Part shown: positions 47,440 through 56,967 of the stretch, piece after piece
Numbering within the stretch: position 1 is the stretch's first letter
Layout of the letters: each line of letters starts with the position of its first letter
Assembly (NCBI GenBank): GCA_038142205.1
Contig: JAYQJO010000001.1
Span: 682,001-746,000, forward strand
Reading direction: 5' to 3'
DNA: 64,000 nucleotides
Origin: UBA7359 sp038142205
Lineage (GTDB): Bacteria > Pseudomonadota > Gammaproteobacteria > Eutrophobiales > Eutrophobiaceae
Position numbers and translations under genes: made by a program
Notes under the pieces: model-generated
Database searches by the model: none
The model's input: the letters and a program-made list of their open reading frames with translations, nothing else
What the model was told of the DNA's origin: nothing

Positions 47440-48042
47440 TTATTTAGTAAGTCCTGATAATATGAATCTAATAACTGAATGTGCTTTTTCTTCGAATTGC
47501 TCTTTTGTATAAAGCGACATAAACATGGGTACATCAAAAACCACAAGACAGGCATTGATTGCGATTGCAGTATCGTTTAAATCATCAACATTAAACTCTT
47601 CGGATTGATTACCGTGTGCCAGGATTTCAACTAATAATGCTCTACTGTTCGCAATTTTATTATGTATCATTTCCGTATTGCTTTTCATTATTTCAGCACA
47701 GACCTCATCGAACTTCTTATTTTCTAAAGCAGCATTTTGACTAGCATGTAGCGTTGCTAGAACATATTTTTCTAGCTTTTCAGTTGCTGTTAAATTCTTA
47801 TTTCTAACAATTTCTTTTAGTGCTTCTGCTTTTTCATTCATGTGGCATTTCGTACAAGCAGCTGCAATATCTTCTTTGCTCTTGTAGTAACGGTATAAAT
47901 TGGCGGCAGACATGCCAGTATCTTCAGCAATTTCTGCCATGGTCGTTTTGTTATAACCGTATTCGCTGAAACGTCTTTCTGCTGCTTCCAGGATCAAAGT
48001 CGCAGTATCTTTTTTATCGTAAATTTCCGCAGTATTTTTCAT
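47440..48042 (-). CDS. TetR-family transcriptional regulator
   Basis: 200 residues with an N-terminal helix-turn-helix (ILEAAERRFSEYGYNKTTMAEIAEDTGMSAANLYRYYKSKE pattern) and a helical ligand domain. It is first in the operon with the RND, LolA-like and barrel genes, and probably represses it. AT-rich inverted elements (ATTCAACAAAAT / ATTTTGAAT) in 48070-48120 are candidate operator sequence but imperfect. Confidence 0.93.
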   Translation of the reverse strand: MKNTAEIYDKKDTATLILEAAERRFSEYGYNKTTMAEIAEDTGMSAANLYRYYKSKEDIAAACTKCHMNEKAEALKEIVRNKNLTATEKLEKYVLATLHASQNAALENKKFDEVCAEIMKSNTEMIHNKIANSRALLVEILAHGNQSEEFNVDDLNDTAIAINACLVVFDVPMFMSLYTKEQFEEKAHSVIRFILSGLTK

Positions 48043-48134
48043 GGGTAAAAGAATAGATCAGCAATAGTGAATATTCAACAAAATATTTATTATTTATTAT
48101 TTTGAATGAGGAAATTTGTTACTTTTTGTGAATA

Positions 48135-48494
48135 TTATTTTTCAAAACAGCGTTTTTCGGCCATTCGGTATCGTACTTCTTCAATTTTGACGAGAGTAGA
48201 TTTTGCTCCAACGCCTGTTTTGTAATCCTGAAACGCACTGTAGCCTAATAAATAAAGTGCAGGCGTAAAGACTGTGCTCACAGCACTGGCAATTTGCGTC
48301 CTCTCACCTTTATTTGTTTCGTACGAGAAAGATTGTTTTTCGAGTGCTGATGCTTCCATGTAAAGTTCATTGCAGCTCCTAATATCGTAGAGCTTTTCTC
48401 CAGAGGATTCCTTCATTTGAACAAGGTTAAATGCCAGTACTTGTGCACTGGCGAAGATACATACGTTAAATATAATAAATACTCGTTTTCTCAT
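48135..48494 (-). CDS. Hypothetical exported protein
   Basis: 119-residue protein with a signal peptide (VFIIFNVCIFASAQVLA). The mature part has two Cys (SCNELYMEA and KRCFEK) and a hydrophobic IASAVSTVFTPALYLLGYSAF segment that could be a membrane hairpin. Family not recognised. Confidence 0.68.
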   Translation of the reverse strand: MRKRVFIIFNVCIFASAQVLAFNLVQMKESSGEKLYDIRSCNELYMEASALEKQSFSYETNKGERTQIASAVSTVFTPALYLLGYSAFQDYKTGVGAKSTLVKIEEVRYRMAEKRCFEK

Positions 48495-48669
48495 GTTCGT
48501 TTCCCACCATAAAGTTAGACTTCATGAACATGTTATCGGCATGATTAGAAAAAGTTTTACGGGTTATTTCGAATAAAAACAATATATTTATTAAGTGCCT
48601 AGATAGAAAGTGGCTTGATTTATCCAAGTCTGGCCTTATATAGTCATCTGTAAATAAATAAGGAATAAC

Positions 48670-49671
48670 ATGAATATCTTTGACGAAAATAAACCGCTAA
48701 TTAAATCGATTGCTGTGGGCTTATTGGTTCTTTTAGTCATCATGTTGGCGTTAATGGTTTATTGGGATTCTGAACCGGATTTATTTGATGTGAAGGAAGT
48801 AAGCCAATATCAAAATCAGGGTAGTACAGACTTTGTTACGGGTTATGTTACGACGGCAACGATGGTCGAAGTTGCTGATACTTTACTTCATAAGCGTGGT
48901 GGTTACTTGAGCAATGACATCATGCCACCCAGTGTTTTTATGGATAACATCCCGAACTGGGAGTTTGGTGTTTTAACACAAATAAGAGATTTAGCTCGCT
49001 CCATGCGGAATGACTTTAGTCGTTCACAAACGCAATCGATAGAAGATAAAGATTTAATGATTGCCGATCCACAGTTTCATTTTGATTCAGAGTCCTGGAT
49101 TTTGCCGGCAACGGAACGCGAATATCAAAAAGGTATTGATGCGCTTGAAAAATATCTAACACGCTTATCTGATCCCAATGAACAGGATGCTCAATTCTTT
49201 TCTCGCGCTGATAATTTACGCGATTGGTTAGCAATCGTTGAAAAACGTTTAGGTAGCTTATCGCAACGCTTAAGTGCCAGTGTCGGCCAAGCGAGAGTCA
49301 ATACCGATCTGAAAGGGGATGCCGAAGCAACACAATCAACAGTAAAACCGGATCTTGTTCAGATTAAGACACCGTGGCTAGAAATTGATGATATTTTCTA
49401 TGAAGCGCGAGGGACCTGTTGGGCTTTAATACATTTCATGCGTGCGATTGAATATGATTTACATGATGTATTACAAAAGAAAAATGCGTTAGTAAGTTTA
49501 AGACAAATCATTCGTGAACTGGAAGCAACACAAGACACTGTCTGGAGTCCAATGATATTAAATGGAACCGGCTTTGGATTTTTAGCTAACCATTCATTGG
49601 TTATGGCGTCTTATATATCGAGTGCCAATGCGGCGGTTATTGATCTTAGAAATCTGTTAGAGCAGGGTTAA
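48670..49671 (+). CDS. DUF2333 family protein
   Basis: 333-residue single-pass membrane protein: an N-terminal helix (VGLLVLLVIMLALMVYW), then SEPDLFDV and a periplasmic alpha-helical domain with TGYVTTATMVEVADTLLHKRGGYLSND, which is the DUF2333 hallmark. Function unknown. Monocistronic. Confidence 0.92.
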   Translation: MNIFDENKPLIKSIAVGLLVLLVIMLALMVYWDSEPDLFDVKEVSQYQNQGSTDFVTGYVTTATMVEVADTLLHKRGGYLSNDIMPPSVFMDNIPNWEFGVLTQIRDLARSMRNDFSRSQTQSIEDKDLMIADPQFHFDSESWILPATEREYQKGIDALEKYLTRLSDPNEQDAQFFSRADNLRDWLAIVEKRLGSLSQRLSASVGQARVNTDLKGDAEATQSTVKPDLVQIKTPWLEIDDIFYEARGTCWALIHFMRAIEYDLHDVLQKKNALVSLRQIIRELEATQDTVWSPMILNGTGFGFLANHSLVMASYISSANAAVIDLRNLLEQG

Positions 49672-49729
49672 GCTCACTCCAGATTAAAATTATTAATACG
49701 AGAATGTTAATATCATCCTAATCTTGAAA

Positions 49730-49920
49730 CTACGAGTCACTGTGGTAGGCGACAACATTATCCTGTAAATCAACAAGACTATTAATTGTTAAGTTTGGTT
49801 CAACATCCCATGGGTCAAGAATGCTGTTTTCAAAGCGCCAACAATTTTATCTATTTTTTCATTAGCACTATTTATGTCAAGTAAAGTGCCATAGACATCA
49901 AATGCGAGAGTAACTTTCAT
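49730..49920 (-). pseudogene. Remnant of a HAD-type II haloacid dehalogenase gene
   Basis: On the minus strand, MKVTLAFDVYGTLLDINSA is a textbook HAD motif I start (catalytic DxYGTLLD). After ~30 residues the sequence jumps, in another frame, to ILDPWDVEPNLTINSLVDL, which resembles the C-terminal end of type II dehalogenases. About 150 central residues are missing, so this is a gene with a large internal deletion. Confidence 0.75.
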
Positions 49921-49955
49921 TGATTATATTTTAATAAGCTTTTTTTAATGAGGTA

Positions 49956-50618
49956 TTATTCTTTCCAATGAGGCGGGTATGTCTTTTCGTACCCCGGAAT
50001 TGATTCAATTCGTTTACACCAAGCACTTATCGCTGGATAATTTTTGTCTATAGATCTTAATTTTCCACTGACTTCTGCGGTATTTTCTTTTAATGCTGCT
50101 CTAGATAAAAAAGGGATAACAGGGTAGAGCACTATATCAGCTGCTGACAGGGTATCTGCAGCCAGATAATCTTTATTGTTTAGATTTTTTTCAATGTTAA
50201 TGAATTCGGTTTCAATTGCTTCTCTTGCAGAAATAGCGACATTTTTCTTTTCCGACAACTCACCATAAAATATGGTGCGGGCATAATCCAGTAGATTGGG
50301 TTCAATATAATTCATCAGTTCCATAATTGAGCACCAAACTTTACTTCGTTCAACTGGGTCGTGGCCAAATAGGACAGGTTCAACTTTTAAATCTTCCAGG
50401 TACCGTATTATCGCAATAGATTCATGAACTGTGACTGAACCATCTTTAATGGCAGGCACTTTTCCACGCGGGCTGATCGCCAGATATTCGTCTGATTTCA
50501 GGTCTTCATCAGTGAAACTAAGGCGATTACTCTCATAAGGAATTTGCTTAACTTCAAGCGCTAATAAAACACGCCATGCATAAGGACTACCACTACCCCA
50601 ATAGACTTCTAAGGCCAC
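49956..50618 (-). CDS. Glutathione S-transferase family protein
   Basis: 220 residues with a thioredoxin-fold domain (WGSGSPYAWRVLLALEVKQIPYE; GKVPAIKDG; VHESIAIIRYLED) and a helical C-terminal domain with the ADIVLYPVIPFL segment. The SPYAW N-terminal site fits Ser- or Tyr-type GSTs. Substrate unknown. Confidence 0.9.
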   Translation of the reverse strand: MALEVYWGSGSPYAWRVLLALEVKQIPYESNRLSFTDEDLKSDEYLAISPRGKVPAIKDGSVTVHESIAIIRYLEDLKVEPVLFGHDPVERSKVWCSIMELMNYIEPNLLDYARTIFYGELSEKKNVAISAREAIETEFINIEKNLNNKDYLAADTLSAADIVLYPVIPFLSRAALKENTAEVSGKLRSIDKNYPAISAWCKRIESIPGYEKTYPPHWKE

Positions 50619-50756
50619 TAGCTTTCTCCAATGATAAAAATTTGATGATATATTATCCTAACAGAACAATAGTGTTTTTCATAAAACTTATACATTAAAC
50701 GAAATCTCTCACGCAAGAGAAGAGCTCAGTAAGTTGTAGTAGAAAGAAAATAAAAA

Positions 50757-51716
50757 CTAACGTTTTATAATGAACTGCCCATATGCTCTCGAACCTTCAC
50801 CAGTTTCAATGGTGTTAGTAACTTCAAGAGTGTTTGTATCTATAACTGTAACAGTACCGTCAAACCAGTTGGCGACATAAACGCTTTTACCATCCGGGTG
50901 TATATTAATGCCTTCTGGCATTTCACCAACATAGATTTTTTTTATGTTTTTAAAGTTTGTTCTATCAACAACAGATACAGAACTGTCTCGTTTATTCGTA
51001 ATAAATAATTGGTTGTGTACTTCATCAATAGCAACAATATAAGGAAATGTATCGACGGGAAAAGTATGTGTCACTTTTATATCTTTGATATTAATAACGC
51101 TGACATCTTCTGATTGTACGTTTACAACATAAAGTCGCTGTTTATCGTCATCAAGTGTAATGCCAAAAGGTGCTGTGCCTACTTTAATTTTTGATATTAT
51201 TTTTCCAGAATTACTATCAATAAACAGCACAGCATTATCATTTTTGTTTGTGACATATAAAGTTTTACCGTCTTTAGATACTGTTATGCCGGAGGGCGCG
51301 TCACCTACTTTGAATTCATTTTCAATTTTTAAATTCTTAGTGTTAATCGTAAACACTGTATCCTTATGCCAGTCCGCGATGAATAGTTGTTTATTGTCAT
51401 GACTTATTGTCATGGCGAGAGGTGATTCTCCAACACTAATTGTGTTTATAACTTCAAGTGAGTTTGTATCAATAACACTAATTTCCTGATTGCCGGGGTT
51501 TGATACATAAACATATTTATTATCATAGCTGGCAGTCACGCCTGCGGGTTTAATGCCAACTGCAATTGTTTTAATAACTGATTCATCAGCAGTATCAATA
51601 ACGGAAACTGTGTTTTCCAGTTGGTTTGTTATAAAAGCGAGGTTTTGGGCTAAGGCAGAATTTGCCAAAGCCCAAATTGATATGACTAATAAAGCTGCTT
51701 TAAATCGCGCTTGCAA
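50757..51716 (-). CDS. Exported YVTN-family beta-propeller protein
   Basis: 319 residues: a signal peptide (ALLVISIWALANSALA) and about seven ~42-residue blades with the NTVSVIDT / IAVGxxPxGVT / DNKYVYVSN pattern. This is the 40-residue YVTN beta-propeller family, similar to proteins linked to PQQ-dependent catabolism. It lies 9 nt behind the SRPBCC gene, so the two are co-transcribed. Confidence 0.92.
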   Translation of the reverse strand: MQARFKAALLVISIWALANSALAQNLAFITNQLENTVSVIDTADESVIKTIAVGIKPAGVTASYDNKYVYVSNPGNQEISVIDTNSLEVINTISVGESPLAMTISHDNKQLFIADWHKDTVFTINTKNLKIENEFKVGDAPSGITVSKDGKTLYVTNKNDNAVLFIDSNSGKIISKIKVGTAPFGITLDDDKQRLYVVNVQSEDVSVINIKDIKVTHTFPVDTFPYIVAIDEVHNQLFITNKRDSSVSVVDRTNFKNIKKIYVGEMPEGINIHPDGKSVYVANWFDGTVTVIDTNTLEVTNTIETGEGSRAYGQFIIKR

Positions 51717-51725
51717 CGTGTTTAA

Positions 51726-52259
51726 TTACTTACTTTCGAAATAATTCTTCAAACCATCTAAGGTTTTGCTATGTAATGTTTCTACAGCGGCTTTACAGAA
51801 AGCATCGGAGCGATCGGGTGGCGCTGATTTTCCTTCAAATGAGCTGTATGCTGTGCCACGAATCTTTACTTTCGAGCCAGCTCCGTTTTCAGTGACTGAT
51901 AAGAAAGTGCCCATTGACATAATGGGTATGTCTTTTATGACTCTACCTTTCTCAACTTTTAACGTGGTCAACAGTCGTTTTCGGTCATCTTGAACTTTGG
52001 TGACTTCTTCTTTCAATACTTCTCCGTTATCAAGAGTATAATCTCTAAAAGCGCCTAAGCCTTCGCCAGTAGCAGTGCATTCTGTAATAGATTCGTTCCA
52101 GTCTTTTATCGCGCAAATATTATTAACTGCCGCCCAAACTTCATCAGGACTAGCATTAACTTCGACCTCCAGGTCAAACTTTAATGGCGTTGGGCCATGC
52201 GCCAATGTCATCGCCGGAAGAAGTAAAACACTTAACAGGCTTAGTTTAAGGAATTTCAT
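51726..52259 (-). CDS. Exported SRPBCC-fold (polyketide cyclase/START-like) protein
   Basis: 177 residues: a signal peptide (LLSVLLLPAMTLA) and a helix-grip fold with ASPDEVWAAVNNICAIKDWNESI at its start and a C-terminal long helix. The export signal is unusual for SRPBCC domains. It forms a two-gene operon with the YVTN propeller. Confidence 0.87.
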   Translation of the reverse strand: MKFLKLSLLSVLLLPAMTLAHGPTPLKFDLEVEVNASPDEVWAAVNNICAIKDWNESITECTATGEGLGAFRDYTLDNGEVLKEEVTKVQDDRKRLLTTLKVEKGRVIKDIPIMSMGTFLSVTENGAGSKVKIRGTAYSSFEGKSAPPDRSDAFCKAAVETLHSKTLDGLKNYFESK

Positions 52260-52619
52260 TATGATTGATCTCCGCTGAACTATTTATTTCAAATTATTTA
52301 TTCTTTTCTATACCTACCTGAATGTAGACGACTTCACCTAGGCGAAGTTCAAGGTTCAATAGTTTAAAGATTCTGTACGACTATGGCTATGCCATGTCTA
52401 AATTTAATGAAATATTTTGAAGTTTGTTTGATTTAAGGTAAATAATGAAAACCTTGCATTTATCAGGAAAAGTTTTTTATATTGAATAAATGACTTAAAC
52501 TATGATGAATAAACCTGCTATGCATGAAAAATGTTCAGGTTATAACAATAATTATAAGTAAATGGTCGTACTCAACCTATTCACTGGTATTGCAATTTCG
52601 TCTCTGGAGGACGTTTTTG
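52260..52619. other. Intergenic region with an 18-bp near-palindrome
   Basis: This 360-nt divergent region holds no gene that I can support. At 52331-52348, ACTTCACCTAGGCGAAGT is palindromic around CCTAGG apart from one mismatched pair. It could be an operator for either the SRPBCC/YVTN operon or glycerate kinase. A TCTGGAGG ribosome binding site lies at 52603-52610 for the kinase. Confidence 0.4.
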
Positions 52620-53792
52620 ATGAAAATTATTCTTGCACCCGATTCATTTAAAGAAAACTTAACCTCGTTACAAGTTGCTACGGCACTGGAAAAAGGCGTG
52701 AAACGCGTACTACCTAAAGCTAATTGTATCAAAGTACCTATGGCAGATGGTGGTGAAGGTACGGTGCAATCATTAGTTGATGGAACCGGAGGTAAGTTTC
52801 TTCGTAAAAAAGTGATAGGGCCAGCTGGCAGTAAAGTTTCTGCGCGTTACGGTATGTTGGCTGACGGTGAAACAGCGGTGATTGAAATGGCTGAAGCATC
52901 AGGACTACATTTAGTTAGTGGTAAAACCCAGAATCCGTTAAAAACAACAAGTTATGCTACGCGACAATTAATGCTTGAAGCTGCGAAACGCGGTGCAAAG
53001 AAAATTATTATTGGTATCGGTGGTTCTGCAACCAATGAGGGCGGGGTCGGCATGGCTCAGGCATTAGGTGTTCGTTTTCTCAATAGAAGCGGACAGGAGA
53101 TTACTGATCTGGGTGCAGGCGGCATGATCAATAAAATTGGCAGTGTTGATATAAAAAATCTGAATCCATTAATTAAAAAAGTAAAAATTATTGTTGCCTG
53201 CGATGTGAATAATCCTTTGTGTGGTAAGAAAGGAGCATCAACTGTATTTGGTCCTCAAAAAGGAGCAACACCAGCAATGGTTAAAAGATTGGATGCTAAT
53301 TTAAAACATTTAGCTACGATTATTAAAAAGGACTTAAAGAAAAGTGTTATGTCCGTTAAAGGTGCTGGTGCAGCAGGCGGCTTAGGCGCTGGCTTATTTG
53401 CTTTTACTAACGCCAAAATGAAAAGCGGTGTTGATATCGTAATTGAAGCAACAGAGCTACATAAGCACTTAAGAGGTGCGGACTTGGTTATAACCGGTGA
53501 AGGTCGCGTTGATTTTCAAACTGCTTTCGGAAAAACACCTTCAGGTGTTGCAAAAGCAGCGCGTAAACATCGTGTGCCAACAGTTGCTATTGGTGGCGGT
53601 ATTACAGATGATGCGAATGGTGTTTTCACACATGGCATTGACGGTTTGGAAAGTGCCTGCGCGCGTGATATGCCATTAGACGTTGCAATTAGTTATTCAA
53701 AACCGCACCTTACTAATGCAGCAGAACGTGTTGTCCGTTTAATTCTTATTGGCAAGAAGATGGCCATGAGTAAACGTAGAGAACGAAAATAA
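52620..53792 (+). CDS. Glycerate kinase (GarK/GlxK family)
   Basis: Phosphorylates D-glycerate to 2-phosphoglycerate in glyoxylate/glucarate catabolism. 390 residues from the ATG at 52620, which has GGAGG 9 nt upstream; the open frame before it is unsupported. The start MKIILAPDSFKENLTSLQVA, ADGGEGTVQSLVDGTGG, GIGGSATNEGGVGMAQALG and GEGRVDFQTAFGKTPSGVA are family signatures. A terminator follows. Confidence 0.95.
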   Translation: MKIILAPDSFKENLTSLQVATALEKGVKRVLPKANCIKVPMADGGEGTVQSLVDGTGGKFLRKKVIGPAGSKVSARYGMLADGETAVIEMAEASGLHLVSGKTQNPLKTTSYATRQLMLEAAKRGAKKIIIGIGGSATNEGGVGMAQALGVRFLNRSGQEITDLGAGGMINKIGSVDIKNLNPLIKKVKIIVACDVNNPLCGKKGASTVFGPQKGATPAMVKRLDANLKHLATIIKKDLKKSVMSVKGAGAAGGLGAGLFAFTNAKMKSGVDIVIEATELHKHLRGADLVITGEGRVDFQTAFGKTPSGVAKAARKHRVPTVAIGGGITDDANGVFTHGIDGLESACARDMPLDVAISYSKPHLTNAAERVVRLILIGKKMAMSKRRERK

Positions 53793-53818
53793 ATAGTATT
53801 AATATAACTAGGTTATTG

Positions 53819-53845
53819 AAGCCCGTTTTAGAATGCGGGCTTTTT
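53819..53845 (+). terminator. Rho-independent terminator after glycerate kinase
   Basis: AAGCCCG and CGGGCTT form a 7-bp GC-rich stem with a 10-nt loop, followed by a T tract. Confidence 0.88.
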
Positions 53846-53859
53846 AATTCAATTCGATT

Positions 53860-55110
53860 ATGAAATTTTCAAAATTTGCTTCTCGCTTTAATAGTGATGC
53901 AGGAATTGTTCAATTGATGGATGATCTTGGTAATGCTATGTCAGGTAAATCTGACGTACTTATGTTAGGTGGTGGTAATCCAAGTCATATCCCAGCTGTA
54001 CAACAATACCTTCGGGACTCATTGCATAGGTTAATTGATAATCCAGCATCATTTTCCCATGCTGTAGGTAATTATGAATTACCACAAGGCAATCAGGAAT
54101 TCATTGACGCTGTTGTTAATATGATGAACGAACAGTATCAATGGGGAATAACTTCTGACAATGTTGTATTAACGGTTGGTAGCCAGTCTGCCTTTTTCTT
54201 TCTTTTTAATATGCTGGCCGGTGAAGATGAAGACGGGGTTTTCAAACAAATTTTATTACCGTTAACACCGGAATACATTGGTTATTCTGATGTGGCTTTA
54301 TCAGATAATATGTTTTATTCCTGTCGGCCGTTAATAGAAAAACTGGATGAACCATTTTTTAAATATCACGTTGATTTTGAAAACCTACAGGTGCGTGATA
54401 ATACTGCAGCGATATGTGTGTCCAGACCAACAAATCCAACTGGTAACGTGTTAGACGATGATGAAGTGTCAAAATTATTATCGTTGGCAGAAACACATGA
54501 TATTCCGTTAATTGTTGATAATGCTTATGGTGAACCTTTTCCTAATATTATTTTCACAAAAACTAACCCTGTCTGGAATGAAAATATTATATACTGCATG
54601 AGTTTGTCTAAAGTAGGTTTGCCCGGGACAAGAACAGGTATTGTTATCGCTGATAAACCAGTTGTTGAGTTGATACGTAATATGAATGCGATTGTCAATT
54701 TAGCCCCAGCAAACCTCGGTGCGATGATGGCGAAAGATTTGATCAGTAGTGGCGAAATATTACGTTTATCTGAGCTGTTGATAAAACCTTTTTATCAAAC
54801 CAAAGTTGATCATGCCGTTAAAATTTTATGTAAAGAGTTTGAAGGCATTGAGTTTTATATTCATAAACCGGAAGGTGCTATATTCCTCTGGCTTTGGTTT
54901 CCTACATTACCGATTACATCGAATGAATTATATGAACGTTTAAAAGAAAAGAATGTGTTGGTCATTTCAGGTTCGTATTTCTTTCCTGGCTTGGAAGAAG
55001 ATTGGAAGCATGCGCATCAGTGTCTACGCATTACGTATTCTATGGATGAAAAAACTGTGGAAGAGGGGATTAAGATTATTGCCCAGGAACTTAAAAAGTT
55101 GATGGTCTAG
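53860..55110 (+). CDS. avtA: Valine--pyruvate transaminase
   Basis: PLP-dependent fold-type I aminotransferase (416 residues) exchanging amino groups between valine/alanine and their keto acids. Recognised by MLGGGNPSHIPAV, LPQGNQEFIDAV, SRPTNPTGNVL (PLP-binding Asn) and the Schiff-base Lys in SLSKVGLPGTRTG. The order and length match AvtA. Converges with sohB (2-nt gap). Confidence 0.93.
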   Translation: MKFSKFASRFNSDAGIVQLMDDLGNAMSGKSDVLMLGGGNPSHIPAVQQYLRDSLHRLIDNPASFSHAVGNYELPQGNQEFIDAVVNMMNEQYQWGITSDNVVLTVGSQSAFFFLFNMLAGEDEDGVFKQILLPLTPEYIGYSDVALSDNMFYSCRPLIEKLDEPFFKYHVDFENLQVRDNTAAICVSRPTNPTGNVLDDDEVSKLLSLAETHDIPLIVDNAYGEPFPNIIFTKTNPVWNENIIYCMSLSKVGLPGTRTGIVIADKPVVELIRNMNAIVNLAPANLGAMMAKDLISSGEILRLSELLIKPFYQTKVDHAVKILCKEFEGIEFYIHKPEGAIFLWLWFPTLPITSNELYERLKEKNVLVISGSYFFPGLEEDWKHAHQCLRITYSMDEKTVEEGIKIIAQELKKLMV

Positions 55111-55112
55111 GG

Positions 55113-56105
55113 TTACCCTCTACCATCAAGTCTTTCAAGTAAGTTAGCACCAAACGAAAATAGTTTTTCTGAAACTGCTTTTTTGCGTTCAAATTTCACT
55201 TCAAACACATCGGCTTCTGCTGCTGCTTTAGTTAGGTAATCGTCACTTGTAATCAGTTCGTCAACAAGTTTTAGTTCTATGGCGCGTTTGCCATACCAAT
55301 GCTCGCCCGTTGCAATTTTATCGATGTCGACTTGTTCTCTGTTATCTTTTACAAATTCTTTAAAAAGTTTATGAGTGTCTTCCAGTTCTTCTTTAAATTT
55401 TTCCCTATCTTTATCTGTGTTTTCACCAAATAGTGTTAATGTTCGTTTGTAATCACCCGCTGTAATTTGCTCAAAATCAATATCCATTTTCTTTAACAAA
55501 CGATGAAAGTTAGGTATCTGTGCAAGAACACCTATGGATCCAATAATGGCGAAAGGTGCTGCAATTATTTTCTCAGCAACACAGGCCATCATATAGCCAC
55601 CGCTGGCAGCAACCTTATCAACTGCTACGGTTAAATTTATTTCGTTATCGCGAATACGTTTAAGTTGTGATGCGCCAAAACCATAACCGTGCACAGTGCC
55701 ACCGCCGCTTTCAAGAATAACCAGTACTTCATCTTTTTTATCAGCAATGCTTAATATCGCGGTAATTTCTTCTCTGAGTGATGAAACAGTGCTTGCTTTA
55801 ATATCACCAACAAAATTCAGAACAAAAACCTTTTTCCGTGTTTCGGCAATGTTCTTTTCTTTATCCTTATGTTCCTTTTTTTGTTCCTTTAAGTATTTTT
55901 TTAATTCTTTTTTATTTAAAACCTGTTGTTTGAGCATAAGCCCCATAGCTTCGAACTTCTCATTGATGTTTTTAATCGTGAGATGATCGGTTTCTCCTTT
56001 TGCTTGCATGAGCATAAAAATGAATGCGGCGACAATGATTAAAAATAAAATTGAAACAGTTCCTAGTTTAGCGAGAAACATTCCATATTCAGATAAAAAT
56101 TCCAC
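55113..56105 (-). CDS. sohB: Protease SohB (S49 peptidase)
   Basis: Inner-membrane-anchored periplasmic signal-peptide-peptidase-like serine protease. The 330 residues contain an N-terminal membrane helix (TVSILFLIIVAAFIFMLM), a Lys/Glu-rich linker and the S49 core, with catalytic Ser168 (KVAASGGYMMAC) and Lys220 (TAGDYKRTLT). The length matches SohB (~350). Confidence 0.95.
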   Translation of the reverse strand: MEFLSEYGMFLAKLGTVSILFLIIVAAFIFMLMQAKGETDHLTIKNINEKFEAMGLMLKQQVLNKKELKKYLKEQKKEHKDKEKNIAETRKKVFVLNFVGDIKASTVSSLREEITAILSIADKKDEVLVILESGGGTVHGYGFGASQLKRIRDNEINLTVAVDKVAASGGYMMACVAEKIIAAPFAIIGSIGVLAQIPNFHRLLKKMDIDFEQITAGDYKRTLTLFGENTDKDREKFKEELEDTHKLFKEFVKDNREQVDIDKIATGEHWYGKRAIELKLVDELITSDDYLTKAAAEADVFEVKFERKKAVSEKLFSFGANLLERLDGRG

Positions 56106-56215
56106 AGATAAAGCTCCTGATTAAAGTAGTCTCAATATAATATGCCAGATAATCTTGAAATTCATCAAGCTGAGTACAGTGTGAATGGCAGTTTTATTGA
56201 ATGTAAAATATAAGT

Positions 56216-56965
56216 TTATTGAAGGGTTTCAGGTAAGAATAAGCTTTCTATGTCTGAAGTTATTTCAATATTTTTGAACTTTGTTGCTTGATGCTTCCAT
56301 CTATACTGACTGTATTTGATAACTCGTTGTTTTATTTTGTCAATCTCATCAGGTGAAATTTCAGCTCTTATCTCTTGTAGATGAGATATTATTTTATCAA
56401 GTAAGTTATCTTTTTGTTTTTGTTGTACAAGCATTAAGCGATATTTTTTATTTTTATATTGTTTTCTATCAGCAGTTAAATTTTTACTGGCATATTCGTA
56501 GATGAACTGATGTGCAGCAACAACCATCCAGGCATACGCATTGATGCTATTTTGTTTTACACCTGAGCCGTTTAGATACATCAGCCCAAGATGATATTGC
56601 CCTAATGGGTATCCAAGCTTTGCTGATTTTTGATAATAGCGTATCGCTTTTTTAGTACTTTTCTTTGTGCCAACGCCTTCTTCATACATTACACCGAGCT
56701 TATACATCGCATCAGCACGTCCATTTTGAGCCGCTTCTTTAAAGAGTTCAAATGCCTTTTTTAGATCTTTTTCTACACCTTGTCCTGCTACATACATTGA
56801 GCCCAGGGCATACATGGCGCGATGATCACCACGTTTAGCCAGAGGAATAAATTCATTTGCAGCAGTTTCGTAATCACCTCTTATATAAGCATCTCCGCCA
56901 TCTTTAAAATCAGCATGGCATAATAGTGGGGTTAAAACTGAAAAATATAAAATAATACGCTTCAT
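56216..56965 (-). CDS. Exported Sel1-repeat protein
   Basis: 249 residues with a signal peptide (ILYFSVLTPLLCHA) and three to four Sel1 repeats (AMYALGSMYVAGQGVEKDLKKAFE; AMYKLGVMYEEGVGTKKS; GQYHLGLMYLNGSGVKQN), then a helical tail. It starts 2 nt after the stop of the FimX-like gene, so it is in the same operon. An external partner of that signalling module is an inference. Confidence 0.88.
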   Translation of the reverse strand: MKRIILYFSVLTPLLCHADFKDGGDAYIRGDYETAANEFIPLAKRGDHRAMYALGSMYVAGQGVEKDLKKAFELFKEAAQNGRADAMYKLGVMYEEGVGTKKSTKKAIRYYQKSAKLGYPLGQYHLGLMYLNGSGVKQNSINAYAWMVVAAHQFIYEYASKNLTADRKQYKNKKYRLMLVQQKQKDNLLDKIISHLQEIRAEISPDEIDKIKQRVIKYSQYRWKHQATKFKNIEITSDIESLFLPETLQ

Positions 56966-56967
56966 TT

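Noticed and set aside
48060..48134. TetR operator in the AT-rich region before tetR
   Set aside because: Only imperfect, low-complexity inverted repeats were found; not strong enough for a separate feature.
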